64,000 nt of DNA from Deinococcus ruber (GTDB lineage Bacteria; Deinococcota; Deinococci; Deinococcales; Deinococcaceae). Position numbers and translations under genes: made by a program. Positions 56,040-64,000 of the stretch are shown one piece after another. The notes under the pieces were generated by a model. The model was not told the DNA's origin. It did not search any database and saw only the letters and a program-made list of their open reading frames with translations. Location: positions 124,001 through 188,000 of the forward strand of contig NZ_BMQL01000003.1 in the NCBI RefSeq assembly GCF_014648095.1, in the 5' to 3' direction. Each line of letters starts with the position of its first letter. Position 1 is the stretch's first letter.

Positions 56040-56177
56040 AAGATGTGATGTGGGATGGGTGATGCGTGATGAGTAGCGTTGACCTCGCCTTCGTCAGCAA
56101 GTACAGCCAGCAATAAAAAAAAGACCCCTGCCAACTGGCGGGGGTCTTTTTTCCCATCACCCATCACATCTTTTACC
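56035..56177. repeat. 16-bp inverted repeat spanning both convergent 3' ends (copy C)
   Basis: GGTAAAAGATGTGATG (56035-56050) and CATCACATCTTTTACC (56162-56177) are perfect inverted arms. Both gene stop codons lie within the arms. Between them are GATGGGTGATG-type words and the terminator at 56113. Confidence 0.75.
56113..56153. terminator. Bidirectional terminator
   Basis: GACCCCTGCC pairs with GGCGGGGGTC (one mismatch) with A8 before and T6 after, between the small membrane-protein gene and the TamB-like gene. Confidence 0.9.
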
Positions 56178-59100
56178 AGCGGTACACGTAGCCGAAGCTG
56201 AACTGCGTGCTGCTGCCCGACTTCACCCCGAGCTGAAGGCTGCTGCGGTTGCTGAAATTGTAGGCCGCCGAAAATGAAGGGCGCAGGCTGCTGAGGTCGA
56301 AGCCCTGAATCGGAGTGCTGGCCTTGAAGGTCAGGCGGTTGTCGGGTGTGGTGTAGGTGGCGTCCAGCACGCCCTGTCCGGTCAGATCGACCTGATATTG
56401 CAGGTACAGCTGCCGCGTCAGATAGGAACCGACGGTGACGGTGGCTCCGAACGAGCCGCTGCCGTTCTCGCCGGGCAGCGCCGCATTGATGCGGAACACG
56501 TCCACGCCCAGAGCGCGGGCGATATTGCGCTGGAGTTCGCCCAGCACGAAGACGTTCAGCGCGGTATTCAGGGCGCTGGTGCCCAGGGTTCCCAGGTTGC
56601 TCGGCAGCGTGGTGAGGTCGGGTGTGCCGACAGCCACCAGCGAATACAGCTGCGCCTCGGCGTTGGGGTTGCTGCTCGACAGATCGACGCTGCCCGACAC
56701 GCATCCGCTGCTGCATGTCAGGCGGGTATCGAGCGACAGGGCCTGAGTGCCGTCCGGCTGCCGCACGAAGCGCCCGCCCAGCGCCAGATTCACCGTCACC
56801 AGACCGCCGCTCGGAAGTGGTACGTCGCCCGCTGCCGCCACATTCAGCACCGGATACAGCGACAGGCCGTCGAAGGTGGCACTTCCCGACGAGATGTTGA
56901 AGGTGTTGTCGCGCAGATCCACACTGCCCCGAATCGCCGTGACGTTGCCGTTCAGGGTGGGAGCGCTGCCGGTGCCTGCCAGCACCAGATCGCCGCTCAG
57001 TTCGGCGCGGGCGATAGATTCATCGACCCGGATGCCGCTGGGCGCGTGGATAGGAATATTCAGCAGCTTGACGCGCGTCAGGAAGGGGCTGACCTTCTTG
57101 ACCGTCTGGGCCGCCTCTGACGGTGGAAACTCGGTCAGCGGCTCTGGCAGCGGGCTGGTGTAGGCCACGCTGCCGCCCGAGGTGTCCGGGGTGCTGCCTG
57201 CGCTGCTGGGGGCCGGAAGCACCGCCGACGAATCGACCCTGCCCAGCACCAGACTGCTGAGATTGACCTGCCCGCTGACGTTGATCGGGGCGTCGGGGGC
57301 GGTGCCCTGCTCTACGGCGGTCAGGTCGGCGTTGATGCGGCTTTCACGCCCATAGATCAGTGAAATGGGCAGGTTGAAGTTGCGGGCGCTCAGCCTCAGG
57401 TCGATGGTCGGCGAAATGCTGCCCTGCACGTTCAGACTGCCGACGCCCAGCCCGCCCGTGGCCTGCGCCGTCAGGTCGTAGCCCTCCTGCGGCGTGCCGG
57501 AGTTGCTCTGAAACACGGTGGCCTGAACGTTCTCGATGCGGCCCAGGCCCTGCGGCACCAGCAGCCCCGCGTACTTGACGCTGAGCGCCCGCAGCTTCAG
57601 GGTTTCCAGCGTGCCGTTCACGTCGAGCGTGCCGTCGGCCCCCACCGTGCCGCCCGAGCGCAGCCGCCCCTGCGCCGCGAAGATGCCGCTGTCCTGAAGC
57701 TGCCCGCTGAAAGTGGGAAGCTGGATGCTGATGCCGCTGATCGCCCCGTTCAGGTCGGTGGCGCTGACGTTGCCCACCGGACGGTCATAGCTGCCCGCCA
57801 CATTCAGGCTCAGGGTGCCCTGAAGGCTGGGCGTCAGGTCGCGGATACTGGGAATCAGCGATAGCACCGGAGTAAAGGTGGTGTTCTGGAAGCTGGCAGT
57901 CACATTGACCCGTGCGTGGGTGTACGCCCCGGTCACGTCCCAGCGGCCCGCCCCGCTGAGGTGCAGGTCGATGTTCCGCAGTTCGCGGTTCGCATAGTCG
58001 ATAAACCCGCTGCCCGCCAGCGTCTGAGTGACGGTTGTCTGAGGAGTCGGCGTCTGGACAGCGGCCGTCGTGGCTGTCGAGGGAGCCGCTGGGGTCGCCG
58101 CAGTCGCCGATTCGGGAGCGGGCGCTGCCATGCTGCTGCTGATGGTCAGACGCTCGGCCACCACGTTCAGGCTGCCCGACGCCGGATCAGACAGCGGGAA
58201 CTGGAAGCGGGCCAGTCCGGTCAGCAGGCCCTTGCCGGGCAGCGTACCGCTGAAGGCCGACAGGAAGGCATCGACAGGAAGCCCGCTCATCTGGAAGGTG
58301 CCGCTGACCACGCCGCCCGACAGCGAGCCGGAGAGCTGCGAGGTGGCCGCCTGGGTGGTGCCGACCAGCCCGCGAAGTCGCCAGTCGCCGCCTGCCAGCG
58401 TGCCGTTGACGCGGGCGCTCAGGACGGTATCGCCCACCTTGAGCGCCGCCGAGCGCAGCACGAAGGTACCGCCACCGTCCGAGATGGCCGCCTCGCCGCT
58501 GATTCTGCCGCTCAGGTTGGGAGCGACCTTCAGGCCTTCCAGATCGAGGCCGCTGAGTGACGCCCGCAGGCTGTAGCCCTGATCGGTGGGCTTGACGGCG
58601 GTGTAGCTGGCAATCTGCGGCACCAGATCGGCCAGGCCGCCGCTGCCGGTGATGCTGACCTGGGTGTTCTCGCCGGGGGTGGCCGAATCGGCGCTGGCCT
58701 GCACCGTGAAACTCTGACCGTCGAGCTTGGCGCTGCCGCTCAGCTGCGCCATCAGGCCGCCCACGTTCAGAGTCAGTGCCCTGGCGTTCAGTGTTCCGCT
58801 CAGGCCCGCCGCGTTCAGCGTCAGGTCGCTGCTCAGGGTGCCGCCGTTGCTCTGGACCTGTGCCTTCAGGGTGCCGGTGTACGCCGCTCCCTGCTGTGGC
58901 TGGCTGATGGTCGCCGTGGCCGTGCCGTAGGCCGCTTTCAGCTGGGCGTCGGCCTTCAGGCGTCCGGCGTTCAGCGTCAGGTCGGCTTCCACGTCGCCCG
59001 ACAGCGGCAGATTCAGTACCGGAATGGTAAATCCGGTCTGGGCACCGACCAGCGACACGCGGGCCGACCCGTTCAGCGTCTTCGTGCTGACGCTGCCCTG

Positions 59101-62100
59101 AGCATTCAGCGTGCCCGAAACGCCACTCAGATTGAGGCCGCCCAGATTCAGGCCCGGCAGATTCAGGTTCACGGTCTCGCCGTCCCAGCGCACGCGCCCC
59201 GCCGCTGTCCCGTCACTGACGCTCAGGTCTGCACCCGCTTTAGAAGCGCTGCCGCTGGCCGTCCAACCTCCCCGCGTGGCAGTCAGAAGGGCCTGCGGAT
59301 CGCCCGCCGCGCCCGACAGTTTGACCGTCACGCTGGCTTCGGGCCGCGTGTAGCTCGCCTGCCCTTCCCACAACGCCTTTATCAGATCGAGATTCAGCAC
59401 GCCGCTGGCCTGTGCCGTCGGCCCATCGACCAGCCGCAGCTGCACCGCACGCCGGTTCGCCACCACCCGCACGCCCGCTCCGCCCACACCGACCTCGCCC
59501 GCCAGCAGCGGCTGAGCCAGTGCGCCCGACAGCCGGAAGTGGCCCGGAGCCGTGACCACGCCCGCAGGCCCGCCCGTCAGGTCGAGTGTGCCCGTCCAGC
59601 CGTTCTTCACGCTGCCGGTGCTGTTCAGGTTTGCCTGGAAGCCCGACGCTGCCGCCGTACCGCTGAGGGCCACGCTGCCCCCGGCGTAGGCGGCCTTGAG
59701 GTCGGCGGTGGTGCCCGCTCCGCTCAGGTGCACGGTGGCGCTGCCGGTGCCGCTGAGCGTGGCCCGCCCGCTGGCGTTGGCCTCGAAGCCGTAGCCCTGC
59801 GCCGTCAGGCTGCTGAAGGTCAGGTTGCTGTTCTTCAGGGTGCCGACCTGCTGACCGTTCTGGGTGATAGTGCCGGTCAGCGTATTCAGGCCAGCGTATG
59901 GCCCGGTCAGGGCACCCGCCGCGTTCAGGGCCAGATTGCTCAGCGTGACGCCCGACACCTCGGCGCTGGGAATATGGCCCACCGCGCTGACGCTCAGACG
60001 GCTGATCGGCCCGCTGATCGCCACATCCACCGAGGCGTCTCCGGTTGCGCCCGGCAGCAGCGGCAACGGCGTCAGGTGGGCGGCGGCGTTGATGTCGGGC
60101 AGCAGCCCACCCGAGGGCGGCAGCGTCAGAGTCACCGTGCCGCTGCCGAGCGTGCCCGCGTTCAGCGCGTAGCTGCCCGTGCCGTCACCCTTCAGGGTCA
60201 GCGCGGTGGGGAGGCTGGCGAGGCTGGCCTTTACAGTGCCGCTCAGGTTGGGCCACTGGCCCGCCACGTCCAGCTTCAGCGCAGTGCTGTTGCCCTGGGC
60301 CGCGCTGCCGTATACGTGCAGATCGGCCTGAAGCGGCGACAGGCTCAGGTGGCGCACGTCGGCCAGCAGTCGGCCCGTGTACCCATTTTTCAGATCGGCG
60401 GCGGCATTCAGGCGCGGGTCAAGGACGCTGCCGCTCAGGTTCACGGCGGCGCTCACTTCGGGGCGAGACACGCTGACGCGCCCGCGAAGCTGCGGATTTT
60501 TCAGGTCGCCGCTGAGCTGGACACTGCCGCCGAGCGTGTCCAGCCCGAAGGCGGTGGGCCGCAGGGTGTGCAGGTTGAGTGTGACGCCGCTGGGCAGGCT
60601 GCCGCTCAGATCGAACGAGCCTCCCAGCAGCGTGCCGTTCAGGTTGGCCGAGACCACCTGCGGCGTGTACTGCGCCGAGCCGAGCAGCGTGAAGGCTCCG
60701 ACCTGCGTCTGCTGCCCGCGCACATTCAGCCCAGTCCCACTGATCTGCCGCAGCCCACCGGACAGCGAACCTTCCAGCGCCGCACTGCCGCTGAGGGTCA
60801 GGGCATTCACGCCCGCCGACGGGGGAAGCAGCCGCGCCAGTCCCACGCTGCTGCTGCTCAGCGAGGCGCGGTAGTCGTCGCCGTTCAGGACGGCGGTGGC
60901 CTTCAGCTTGCGCCCGTCCAGCGTCAGGTTCACGTCGCCAGCACTGTACGACGCGCTCAGCGGGCCGCTCAGTTCGCCGGAAACGTCGTTCAGGCCGCCC
61001 GACAGTGTGGCGCTCAGGTGGCTCCAGTCGGCCCCCGCGAGCCGCCCGTCGCCGCTGAGGCTCAGCAGATGCGGGCGGCCCCACAGCGCGGCGATATCGA
61101 AATCGTTCAGGTGCAGCGTGCCAACAGGCCGGAACAGCACACTCGCCGGAAGGACAGCCGTCAACGACGCTGCCTTCAACGTGCCGCTGCCAACCGACGC
61201 AGCAGCGGTCAGGTCGCCGTGTCCGGTCAGACGGGCGACGAGTGCCTGACCCGACACGTTGCCGCCGACCCGCAGATCACCCAGAAAACCGTTTCCGCTG
61301 TGCCAGCCTGTCACGCCCTGAAGACTGACGGTGGTGCTTCCGGCGCGGTACGGCGCATTCAGCGTGAAGCGGAACTGCTGCACGCCGCCCAGCGTGTTCT
61401 GGCCCAGCCGTCCGTGTGCGCCGCCCGCCAGCCGCTCTCCGGTGGCCGTGAACTTCCAGTCGGACCCCAGCAGCGCCGCCTGTACGGTGCTGCCGGGCGC
61501 GTCCAGCCCACGGGGGCCGCCGGTCGTTTTGCCGCTCAGCAGCACGCGTGGTTTGGAAAGCTCTCCCGTGACTGCCAGTGTGTAGCGGCCCGTCAGATAG
61601 TCGTTCAGTTCGGCAGGCCCGCTCAGGCGCAGGGTGGGGAAGACGTCGCCGGAAATCTGCGCCGTTGCCAGTGAGCTGCCGTTGCCGCCCTGATACGCGG
61701 CTGTCGCCTTCTGCACGCTCAGGACGCCGCCGAAGTAGCGGGCGGGCAGCGTGAAATCGGTTCCGGCGATCTGGCCTGCCGCGTTCAGCCGCACGTCGTT
61801 CAGCGTGCCCCGCAGCGTGCCGCCCACATGCCCGCTCACGCCTGCCAGCGCTTCCAGATCGGCGGCGGCAAAGGTTCCCGATACCTGCCACGCGGCGAGG
61901 TTGCTGGTCTTCCCGGCGGTTCCCTGGGCCAGCAGGTCCAGGCTCAGCCCCGATACGTCACCCTGCACACTCACGCGGGCCGGGTCGAGGCCGCCGCTGG
62001 CCTGCACGTTCACGTCGCGGCCTCCGTAACTGCCGCTGACGCTCAGGGCCGCCTGCGTGCGAACGTCGCCGCTCAGGTGGGCGCGGAGTTCCTGCCAGCT

Positions 62101-64000
62101 CAGGTCGGCGTCGGCCTGCGGGTAGAAGTTGCCGCTGGCGGCCAACACCTGCCCGCCGAGATTGCTGCGGAGGTCGCCGCTGAGCTGCCCGGCGTTGAGG
62201 CGCAGGGATCCGGCGGCCTGCTGGGCGGCAGTGCGGAGGTCGAAGCGGGCGGAACCGCTGGCCTGCTCAAGGCTGAGCTTGGGGAGGTGCAGGGCGGTCT
62301 GGATGCTGCCACTCAGCGGGCCGAGTCCGGCGGTGAAGGGTCGCAGCGCGAGAGCATCCAGCGGGCCATTGACATCGAGATTCTGACCATCGTAGGCGAA
62401 GCGCACCTGGGTACCGGGGTGGGTGAGGATGCCGGACGCGCTCAGGCCGTTCTTCCAGCTGACCTGAGCGGTGAGGCCGAGGGGTTGTGCGACATAGCGG
62501 GTGTTGAGCAGGGTGAGGGAAGCGCGGGTGGGGAAGATGGTGGCCTGAAGCTGACCGAGGGTCAGCTCGGGGCGCAGCTGGGCGGGGAGGAAGGGACGGG
62601 CGGCGGTGAGTGAGGCGCGGAGAGTGCCGCTGAGGGACGGCAAGACCTGAAGCGAGCCGGTGAGCGGGCCGCTGGGGAGGGCACGGAGGATCGCCCCGCT
62701 GCCGCTCAGCCGGAGGGAACCGGGGGTGGAGCCGAGGAGATAGCTGAGGGTGGTCTGACCGCTCCAGCTGCCGGCATAGCGCAGGCCGCCGAGGTTGACG
62801 ACCGGGGGAATGAGCGAGGCGTGCAGCGGCAGGATCTGCGCGGGCAACTGGACAGCCCGCTGGCCCTGGAAGGCGTAGCTCTGATCTTTAATCACCACGC
62901 TGCCGCGCACATCTGACCCACTTCCCGACGAGCTGGCACTCAGGTAGGGGCCATTCACGTTCAATCGGAGGTTTGTCAGGGTGGTTGGCAGGGTTAGGCG
63001 GGCAGAGGCGGTGAGGGTGTGGCCGAGCAGCGAGCCGGACGCATTCAGCAGACCGTTGGTGGCGGTGAGCTGGAGCGGGCCAGCGCTGAGATTTCCGCTG
63101 AGCAGACCGTTGGTGGCGCGGAGCTGACCGCTGAGGGTCTGTCCGGCGAAGGTGAGGCGGCTGGCCTGCACGCTGAAGTCGGTCAGGCCGCTCAGCTGCA
63201 CCTGAGCGGTACCGCCCGCGCCGTCTGACACGCTCAGCGCACCCACTGGCTTTGCCCCCTGGCCGAGCAGTCCGCTGACTGTGCCCTGAATGGCATACGC
63301 CTGCCCCCCAATGCTGGTGGCAAGCTGCCCGCTGAGCTGCCCGGCGTTGAGGCGCAGGGACCCGGCGGCCTGCTGGGCGGCAGTGCGGAGGTCGAAGCGG
63401 GCGGAACCGCTGGCCTGCTCAAGGCTGAGCTTGGGGAGGTGCAGGGCGGTCTGGATGCTGCCACTCAGCGGGCCGAGTCCGGCGGTGAAGGGTCGCAGCG
63501 CCAGGGCATCCAGCGGGCCATTGACATCGAGATTCTGACCATCGTAGGCGAAGCGCACCTGGGTGCCGGGGTGGGTGAGGACGCCGGACGCCCGCAGGCC
63601 ATTGTTCCAGCTGACCTGGGCTGACAGACCGAGGGGCTGCTGAAGATAGTGGGTGTTGGCGAGGGTGAGCGTGGCGCGGGTGGGGAAGATGGTGGCCTGA
63701 AGCTGACCGAGGGTCAGGTCGGGGCGCAGCTGGGCGGGGAGGAAGGGACGGGCGGCGGTGAGCGAGGCGCGGAGGGTGCCGCCGAGGGACGGCAAGACCT
63801 GAAGCGAGCCGGTGAGCGGGCCGCTGGGGAGGGCGCGGAGGATCGCCCCGCTGCCGCTCAGCCGGAGGGAACCGGGGGCAGAGCCGAGGAGATAGCTGAG
63901 GGTGGTCTGACCGCTCCAGCTGCCGGCATAGCGCAGGCCGCCGAGGTTGACGACCGGGGGAATGAGCGAGGCGTGCAGCGGCAGGATCTGCGCGGGTAAC
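56173..64000 (-). CDS. tamB: TamB-like translocation/assembly protein (partial)
   Basis: More than 2,600 codons are open and the frame continues past the right edge, so the N terminus is missing. The sequence is one long series of amphipathic beta-strands with Gly/Ser/Asn/Leu repeats (AsmA/TamB-type), ending in the conserved C-terminal TamB domain: IRVDESIARAELSGDLVLAG, GSVDLRDNTFNISSGSATFD and a final NRSSLQLGVKSGSSTQFSFG YVYRW strand set. Such proteins bridge inner and outer membranes and carry lipids or assist outer-membrane protein insertion. Near the right edge a ~384-residue unit is duplicated. Low-complexity Ala/Thr/Pro at 58030-58125 breaks the strands. Confidence 0.9.
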   Translation of the reverse strand, partial: LPAQILPLHASLIPPVVNLGGLRYAGSWSGQTTLSYLLGSAPGSLRLSGSGAILRALPSGPLTGSLQVLPSLGGTLRASLTAARPFLPAQLRPDLTLGQLQATIFPTRATLTLANTHYLQQPLGLSAQVSWNNGLRASGVLTHPGTQVRFAYDGQNLDVNGPLDALALRPFTAGLGPLSGSIQTALHLPKLSLEQASGSARFDLRTAAQQAAGSLRLNAGQLSGQLATSIGGQAYAIQGTVSGLLGQGAKPVGALSVSDGAGGTAQVQLSGLTDFSVQASRLTFAGQTLSGQLRATNGLLSGNLSAGPLQLTATNGLLNASGSLLGHTLTASARLTLPTTLTNLRLNVNGPYLSASSSGSGSDVRGSVVIKDQSYAFQGQRAVQLPAQILPLHASLIPPVVNLGGLRYAGSWSGQTTLSYLLGSTPGSLRLSGSGAILRALPSGPLTGSLQVLPSLSGTLRASLTAARPFLPAQLRPELTLGQLQATIFPTRASLTLLNTRYVAQPLGLTAQVSWKNGLSASGILTHPGTQVRFAYDGQNLDVNGPLDALALRPFTAGLGPLSGSIQTALHLPKLSLEQASGSARFDLRTAAQQAAGSLRLNAGQLSGDLRSNLGGQVLAASGNFYPQADADLSWQELRAHLSGDVRTQAALSVSGSYGGRDVNVQASGGLDPARVSVQGDVSGLSLDLLAQGTAGKTSNLAAWQVSGTFAAADLEALAGVSGHVGGTLRGTLNDVRLNAAGQIAGTDFTLPARYFGGVLSVQKATAAYQGGNGSSLATAQISGDVFPTLRLSGPAELNDYLTGRYTLAVTGELSKPRVLLSGKTTGGPRGLDAPGSTVQAALLGSDWKFTATGERLAGGAHGRLGQNTLGGVQQFRFTLNAPYRAGSTTVSLQGVTGWHSGNGFLGDLRVGGNVSGQALVARLTGHGDLTAAASVGSGTLKAASLTAVLPASVLFRPVGTLHLNDFDIAALWGRPHLLSLSGDGRLAGADWSHLSATLSGGLNDVSGELSGPLSASYSAGDVNLTLDGRKLKATAVLNGDDYRASLSSSSVGLARLLPPSAGVNALTLSGSAALEGSLSGGLRQISGTGLNVRGQQTQVGAFTLLGSAQYTPQVVSANLNGTLLGGSFDLSGSLPSGVTLNLHTLRPTAFGLDTLGGSVQLSGDLKNPQLRGRVSVSRPEVSAAVNLSGSVLDPRLNAAADLKNGYTGRLLADVRHLSLSPLQADLHVYGSAAQGNSTALKLDVAGQWPNLSGTVKASLASLPTALTLKGDGTGSYALNAGTLGSGTVTLTLPPSGGLLPDINAAAHLTPLPLLPGATGDASVDVAISGPISRLSVSAVGHIPSAEVSGVTLSNLALNAAGALTGPYAGLNTLTGTITQNGQQVGTLKNSNLTFSSLTAQGYGFEANASGRATLSGTGSATVHLSGAGTTADLKAAYAGGSVALSGTAAASGFQANLNSTGSVKNGWTGTLDLTGGPAGVVTAPGHFRLSGALAQPLLAGEVGVGGAGVRVVANRRAVQLRLVDGPTAQASGVLNLDLIKALWEGQASYTRPEASVTVKLSGAAGDPQALLTATRGGWTASGSASKAGADLSVSDGTAAGRVRWDGETVNLNLPGLNLGGLNLSGVSGTLNAQGSVSTKTLNGSARVSLVGAQTGFTIPVLNLPLSGDVEADLTLNAGRLKADAQLKAAYGTATATISQPQQGAAYTGTLKAQVQSNGGTLSSDLTLNAAGLSGTLNARALTLNVGGLMAQLSGSAKLDGQSFTVQASADSATPGENTQVSITGSGGLADLVPQIASYTAVKPTDQGYSLRASLSGLDLEGLKVAPNLSGRISGEAAISDGGGTFVLRSAALKVGDTVLSARVNGTLAGGDWRLRGLVGTTQAATSQLSGSLSGGVVSGTFQMSGLPVDAFLSAFSGTLPGKGLLTGLARFQFPLSDPASGSLNVVAERLTISSSMAAPAPESATAATPAAPSTATTAAVQTPTPQTTVTQTLAGSGFIDYANRELRNIDLHLSGAGRWDVTGAYTHARVNVTASFQNTTFTPVLSLIPSIRDLTPSLQGTLSLNVAGSYDRPVGNVSATDLNGAISGISIQLPTFSGQLQDSGIFAAQGRLRSGGTVGADGTLDVNGTLETLKLRALSVKYAGLLVPQGLGRIENVQATVFQSNSGTPQEGYDLTAQATGGLGVGSLNVQGSISPTIDLRLSARNFNLPISLIYGRESRINADLTAVEQGTAPDAPINVSGQVNLSSLVLGRVDSSAVLPAPSSAGSTPDTSGGSVAYTSPLPEPLTEFPPSEAAQTVKKVSPFLTRVKLLNIPIHAPSGIRVDESIARAELSGDLVLAGTGSAPTLNGNVTAIRGSVDLRDNTFNISSGSATFDGLSLYPVLNVAAAGDVPLPSGGLVTVNLALGGRFVRQPDGTQALSLDTRLTCSSGCVSGSVDLSSSNPNAEAQLYSLVAVGTPDLTTLPSNLGTLGTSALNTALNVFVLGELQRNIARALGVDVFRINAALPGENGSGSFGATVTVGSYLTRQLYLQYQVDLTGQGVLDATYTTPDNRLTFKASTPIQGFDLSSLRPSFSAAYNFSNRSSLQLGVKSGSSTQFSFGYVYRW
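62181..64000 (-). repeat. Near-identical tandem duplication inside tamB, 1152-base period
   Basis: 62181-62848 and 63333-64000 align without gaps at a constant offset of 1152 bases (384 codons) and differ at only scattered positions. The second copy continues beyond the window. Encoded proteins differ at roughly 11 of 155 compared residues; HPGTQVRFAYDGQNLDVNGP is identical. Confidence 0.9.

Overview
The window looks like chromosomal DNA of a Deinococcus-type bacterium. The evidence is high GC with GC-rich third codon positions, many genes whose -10 box (TANNNT) ends 6-7 bases before the start codon (leaderless transcription, known to be frequent in Deinococcus), a Thermus/Deinococcus-like elongation factor P, a RecQ with extra HRDC domains, a type III glutamine synthetase and a very large TamB-like envelope protein. 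No rRNA, tRNA, CRISPR array, prophage or intact insertion sequence was seen. The assignment is inferred from these features; no database search was possible.

Layout. 0-5.5 kb (+): a Sel1/TPR-like protein, an exported protein, recQ, an M15 peptidase and an MGCDIH-family gene. 5.5-14.5 kb (mostly -): EamA exporter, glycogen phosphorylase, a VOC protein (+), a P-loop kinase, a lipoprotein-dxs pair, a YbjQ-type protein and pspA. 14.8-17.3 kb: an MFS transporter and a convergent old-yellow-enzyme reductase. 17.5-27.4 kb (-): peptide ABC transporter parts (two permeases and a binding protein, no ATPase), then a complete branched-chain amino acid transporter livJ-H-M-G-F. 27.7-32 kb: divergent type I and type III glutamine synthetases. 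32-42.3 kb: AAC(3)-family acetyltransferase, two flavin ferredoxin-NADP reductases, several small proteins, a DinB protein, fdhD, an RlmI-like methyltransferase, a phosphotransferase, a small lipoprotein and coaE. 42.6-48.4 kb (+): an exported TPR protein, then rpsB-tsf-pyrH-frr-cdsA, the classic translation/phospholipid cluster. 48.5-49.6 kb: a SufT-like protein and a divergent pair of rhodaneses. 49.8-52.6 kb (+): efp, accB, accC. 52.6-56 kb (+): a membrane protein, an ABC-F ATPase with an unusual C-terminal tail and a small membrane-anchored protein. 56.2-64 kb (-): the TamB-like gene, which runs off the right edge and carries a near-identical tandem duplication with a 1152-base period.

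Functionally the window is mostly housekeeping: nitrogen assimilation (Liv uptake beside two glutamine synthetases), translation (S2, EF-Ts, RRF, EF-P, ABC-F), fatty acid and phospholipid synthesis (accBC, cdsA), cofactors (dxs, coaE, fdhD, SufT) and envelope biogenesis (PspA, TamB, TPR protein). The more unusual material is regulatory and structural: a very regular leaderless promoter layout, two short upstream ORFs overlapping the next start by four bases, an inverted repeat bracketing the peptide-transporter promoter, a family of intergenic palindromes that seem to act as terminators, and the TamB duplication.
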